Assembly (NCBI GenBank): GCA_003255065.1 | Contig: QAOA01007509.1 | Location: 15,180-79,179, forward strand | Length of the DNA: 64,000 nt | Reading direction: 5' to 3' | DNA from: Cercis canadensis | Lineage: Eukaryota > Streptophyta > Magnoliopsida > Fabales > Fabaceae | Part shown: positions 60,794 to 64,000 of the stretch, piece after piece | How the letters are laid out: every line of letters starts with the position of its first letter | Numbering within the stretch: position 1 is the first letter of the stretch | Made by a program: the position numbers and the translations under genes | The notes under the pieces: model-generated | The model's input: only the letters and a program-made list of their open reading frames with translations | The model's database searches: none | What the model was told of the DNA's origin: nothing

Positions 60794-61438
60794 TCTTCTA
60801 GTCAAAAAGAGTCAACTAGTTTGTTCAATAAGTAGTTCAATTCAGCATCTTATCTTTGTCTCCGTTTTCTTATTGAAAAGTCATTACTAATAACTATGAT
60901 TTGTCACTTGACTTTAGTACCAGATTCAAAGCCCAGGTGGCACAACATTGTTATGGAAAACAGTAAAATGTTTCTTATTTATATTCCAATATTTTGGATG
61001 GTTGGTCAGGGAAATTGTCATTTGTTTTTTTATTTGTTGTTAGTTCTATCTGCATAATTACTGTTGTTGTTAACTAGGGTTACTAGCTAGTGATCTAGAA
61101 GTTACTACTTAGGTTCAGTGTGAAGTCAGATTGAGTTTTCTTGAGTCTATAAATTTGTAATTCGTCTCCTTGTTGTAGATAGCAATTAGAACAAGTTTCA
61201 TAAGTTAATATAGAGTGTTTCTTCATTATTTTCTTTTGTCCACATCTTTTGGATTTCTTGTTTTCTCTTTGATTAATTGTCTTCACCTTTGTGGTTGGCG
61301 ATCTAGGACTAGCATGACTTTGTTTACATTATGGACCATGGTTTCTGTAAATATTGGATTTTATTCATATTGTTAACAATAATAGTCAATAATTAAGATG
61401 GACCAAGAGAGTCCACCTATGGCCCAAAAGAGGCTCAA
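60794..61438. other. LRK10L 3' flank; no gene seen
   Basis: Presumed 3' UTR, then AT-rich sequence up to the Gypsy LTR. Confidence 0.4.
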
Positions 61439-62736
61439 TGTTGAGTGAATTTTATACTCACTTTTTAGGTGTCCTAGCTTAAACATTTGAGTAGTTCTTG
61501 TAGATTAAATGGCTATTTAATGAGATTTTATGTTAAATTGCAGATTCTATGGACTTGAGCAAAGAAACAAGGACTTTTAAGGAGTTTGGGGACATAAACC
61601 AGAGCTTTGGTGCTCATAAGCATCAGAATAGAGAAGTTGGCAGCAGCTCAGCGCCGCACCCCTCAAAAGACAGAGGTGCGGCGCCCAAAAGACAGAGGTG
61701 CGGCGCTTGAAAGTGAAAAGAAGCAAATTTCTTCCAGCAAGTCAGAGGTGCGGCACCCAAACTTCAGAGGTGCGGCGCCCGAACTTAATTCTGCAGACGC
61801 GGCTTAATTTCTCTTGGTTTTAGGGCTTTAGAGTGAGGGGTATAAATAGGAAATCTAGGGAATTAGGAAATGGTTCGTTCTTAGACACTTTTGGAGGCAC
61901 AAAGGAGGCAAAGGAAGGATTGAAGGGAGGAGATGCAAAGTTGATTTGACCTTCAAACCAGAGTTTTTCCTCTTTTACCTTTGAATCATGTCTCAATTTT
62001 ATTCTTTCTTGTTCTCTTCATCTAGTATGAACTAATTCTCTTATCTAGGGTACGATGTAGCCTAATTAGGACCAGCTGTAGTTTCTTATGAAGTTAATTC
62101 CATTATTTATCTCTTAAATTTGAGTATTTATCTATTCTCTTAATGCTTCTGATTGTCTGGCCAATAATTAGATGAACCGTTAATCACAATGAGACCGAAA
62201 GGAGAGTTGTGTGTCAAGTTCCTTGGGGTAAATGCCATGAGTTACATGGAGGATAGGAATATACCTCCATGGCTTATGTAATCAGTCAAAAAGATCCACA
62301 AAACTAAATGAATTCGTAATTATTGTAACTCGTATAGGGATATACAGGGTTAGTAATTAAGGAATACTTACACTAGACCTTGGGAGAGGCTAGTGAATAA
62401 ATTAGGGAATCTTGATTAGCAAATAGGAAGATAAATTGGAGTTAATGGAATATAAAATGAAAGCTGGGAGTAATTATGGTGAAATCGGAACCCTAGGTGT
62501 TTCTCTCTTGCTGAATCTATCATTTTTCTGGTTTAATTTGCTATTTTTCTGGTTTACATTGTTTTCATTCTATTTTTAGTTGTTTCATTGAAATATCTCC
62601 TTATCAATTGATTAGATAAAGTTAAGGTTAACCCTATTTCGGTAGTTGGTACATTAGTCCTCGTGGGAACGATAAATTGATCTCATTTTATTACTTGCAA
62701 ACGACAACGTACACTTGCGTTGGAATTTTCACAACA
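61439..62736 (+). repeat. 5' LTR of a Gypsy retrotransposon
   Basis: The LTR starts TGTTGAGTGAATTTTATACT and ends GGAATTTTCACAACA, 1298 bp. It is the same family as the solo LTR at 26929-28246, in opposite orientation. It contains repeated GAGGTGCGGCGCCC motifs at about 61650-61790 and a TATAAATAG box at 61841, the likely promoter. It is followed by the primer-binding site and gag. Confidence 0.93.
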
Positions 62737-62742
62737 AGTTTT

Positions 62743-62760
62743 TGGCGCCGTTGCCGGGGA
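62743..62760 (+). other. Primer-binding site (tRNA-Asp)
   Basis: TGGCGCCGTTGCCGGGGA begins six bases after the LTR. It is complementary to the 3' end of plant tRNA-Asp including CCA, a primer used by many plant Gypsy elements. Confidence 0.88.
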
Positions 62761-62877
62761 CTAATTTGTTATCAATATCGATACTCAGTGATCTTGATTT
62801 TACTCTAATCGTTTATTTTCACAGATCTATTTAATTGTTTTATTGTTTGAGACTTTCAGGAGTTTTTCTTTTGGTGT

Positions 62878-63495
62878 ATGAGAAATTCTGGAAGCAGTTC
62901 TCTAATCCCACTTGATTCTGAGATAGAGAAGACCTGTCGAAAAAATAGAAAGGTAAGAAAAGCGTCTACCAGAGTTTTAACAAACACAATGACAGAAGAA
63001 AACCCTCCAAAGGCACTCCGTGATTATGCTCTACCTTCCATCACGGATACCAATTCGGGTATAAGGAGACCGGCTATTGAAGCAAACTCTTTTGAGATTA
63101 AACCAGCTGTCATCCACATGGTCCAGTCAGCCTCGTTCAGTGGATTAGCAAGTGAAGACCCTCATGCTCATCTTTCCGGGTTCGTGGAGATTTGCGATAC
63201 TTTCAAGCACAACGGGGTTGGTAATGATGCTATTTGCCTCCGCTTATTTCCTTTCTCATTACGGGATAAAGCCAAGGCTTGGCTTCAAGCATTGCCAACA
63301 GGGACCATCACCACATGGGACGTTTTGGCCCAAAAATTCTTGGCAAAATTTTTCCCACCAACTAAGACCGCCAAGCTCCGAAACGACATTGCAACATATT
63401 ATCAATTGGATAATGAGTCACTTCAGGAGGCTTGGGAAAGGTACAAAGAGTTGCTTCGTAGATGTCCTCACCATGGACTCCCTGACTGGTTGCAG
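62878..63495 (+). CDS. Gypsy gag, N-terminal part (cut off at an assembly junction)
   Basis: The frame opens at ATG 62878 and runs without a stop to the N at 63496 (206 codons). It contains the plant retrotransposon gag block: FSGLASEDPHAHLSGFVEIC, then FPFSLRDKAKAWLQALPTG, KFLAKFFPPTKTAKLRND, and EAWERYKELLRRCPHHGLP. The gag coats the element RNA and forms particles. The N-terminus resembles others of this family. It is open as far as visible, so this may be a fairly young element, but the rest (pol, 3' LTR) is not in the window. Confidence 0.9.
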
Positions 63496-63496
63496 N
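63496..63496. other. Assembly junction (single N) between Gypsy and Copia sequence
   Basis: Gypsy gag stops at the N and Copia integrase begins one base later, with no shared flank. No single element would have this order, so the join is either a mis-assembly or a collapsed gap of unknown size. Confidence 0.75.
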
Positions 63497-64000
63497 GCCA
63501 AGGAACTTGCTTTGACTACTTTTCTGCAACAACAAGGCACCCTTCATCAATTCTCATGTGCCTATCGCCCTGAGCAGAATTCTGTGGTTGAAAGGAAACA
63601 TCAACATCTGCTCAATGTGGCTCGTGCTTTGATGTTTCAAGCTCACATTCCTATTTCCTTCTGGGGTGAATGTCTTGTCACTGCTGTTTTCCTCATAAAC
63701 AGAACTCCTTCTCCATTGCTCAAGGATAAATCTCCATATCAGCTGTTATACAGTCAGATCCCAAACTATAATGCCTTCAGGGTTTTTGGTTGCTTGTGTT
63801 TTGTGGCTACTGTTCCACCAGATAGAACCAAATTCACACCTCGAGCTGTGCCTGCAGTCTTCATGGGATATCCATTAGGATATAAAGGGTATAAGGTGTA
63901 CAATCTTCACACCAGAAAATTCATGATCTCCAGGGATGTCACCTTTCATGAACATACATTTCCCTTTCAAACCATTCCACTTTCCCAGGATGCAGAAGTC
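63497..64000 (+). CDS. Copia pol fragment: integrase C-terminal half and linker (runs off the window)
   Basis: The frame from 63497 is open to the window end (168 codons). It reads the end of the integrase catalytic core (YRPEQNSVVERKHQHLLNVA, FWGECLVTAVFLINRTPS), then PYQLLY, FRVFGCLCFV, the PRAVPAVFMGYPLGYKGYKV block and SRDVTFHEHTFPF. These follow the usual Copia order before reverse transcriptase. It differs in many residues from the Copia at 14831-20030, so it is another family. It is partial at both ends. Confidence 0.92.

Noticed and set aside
62878-64000. A Gypsy-Copia fusion element
   Set aside because: The change of family happens exactly at an N, so a mis-join or unsized gap is far more likely than a natural chimera.

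Overview
The window is plant nuclear DNA. It is AT-rich, its genes have many exons with GT/AG introns, and it is crowded with LTR retrotransposons, foldback MITEs and TIR elements. Receptor kinases of the LRK10L and CRCK types, a plant-type histone H4 and two plant Gypsy gag types point to a eudicot; I cannot name the species. Ten single N characters are present. At least four of them (22813, 36389, 41461, 49783) are flanked by near-identical but not identical copies of the same sequence, which looks like unmerged haplotype contig ends from a heterozygous, possibly woody, genome. Several apparent duplications are therefore assembly artefacts.

Region 1 (1-13 kb): a complete 13-exon gene for mitochondrial NADPH:adrenodoxin (ferredoxin) oxidoreductase on the minus strand (2086-6849). 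Directly upstream on the same strand lies a truncated piece of the ESCRT-III gene VPS60 (two exons, middle and 3' exons missing). The pair is bracketed by two foldback Mutator-like MITEs of one family, each with a perfect 9-bp target-site duplication.

Region 2 (13.8-37.3 kb): a nest of mobile elements. A PIF/Harbinger-like TIR element (13799-21223) carries a fragment of a GDSL lipase gene. That fragment is split by a young full-length Copia element (14831-20030, 5-bp TSD), whose single 1,513-codon gag-pol frame is broken only by three stop codons. Further on are a 38-bp minisatellite, a solo Gypsy LTR (26929-28246, TSD ACAAT), a decayed Harbinger transposase with its MYB-like partner ORF, a 110-bp tandem repeat, a decayed gypsy-type gag gene, a second solo LTR (33092-34910, TSD CCCCT), and a hAT-like element (35464-37112, 8-bp TSD) carrying a frameshifted NHL (NDR1/HIN1-like) gene fragment.

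Region 3 (38.8-48.5 kb): an intact intronless histone H4 gene followed by a second diverged copy of its own 3' flank, and a six-exon calmodulin-binding receptor-like cytoplasmic kinase (CRCK type).

Region 4 (52-64 kb): a solo LTR whose empty site is preserved in an adjacent tandem duplicate. Next come two divergently transcribed LRK10L receptor-kinase genes. The minus-strand one is split by stop codons between its membrane segment and its kinase, and the kinase has an altered catalytic loop. The plus-strand one (57195-60793) is intact, 735 aa. The window ends in the 5' part of a Gypsy element (LTR, tRNA-Asp primer site, gag), joined at an N to a Copia pol fragment.

I did not find a convincingly new biological system. 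The most interesting objects are the gene-carrying TIR elements with clean target duplications, the VPS60/reductase arrangement with its possible chimeric 5' UTR, and the split LRK10L receptor. All gene calls come from reading translations by eye; no search was run.
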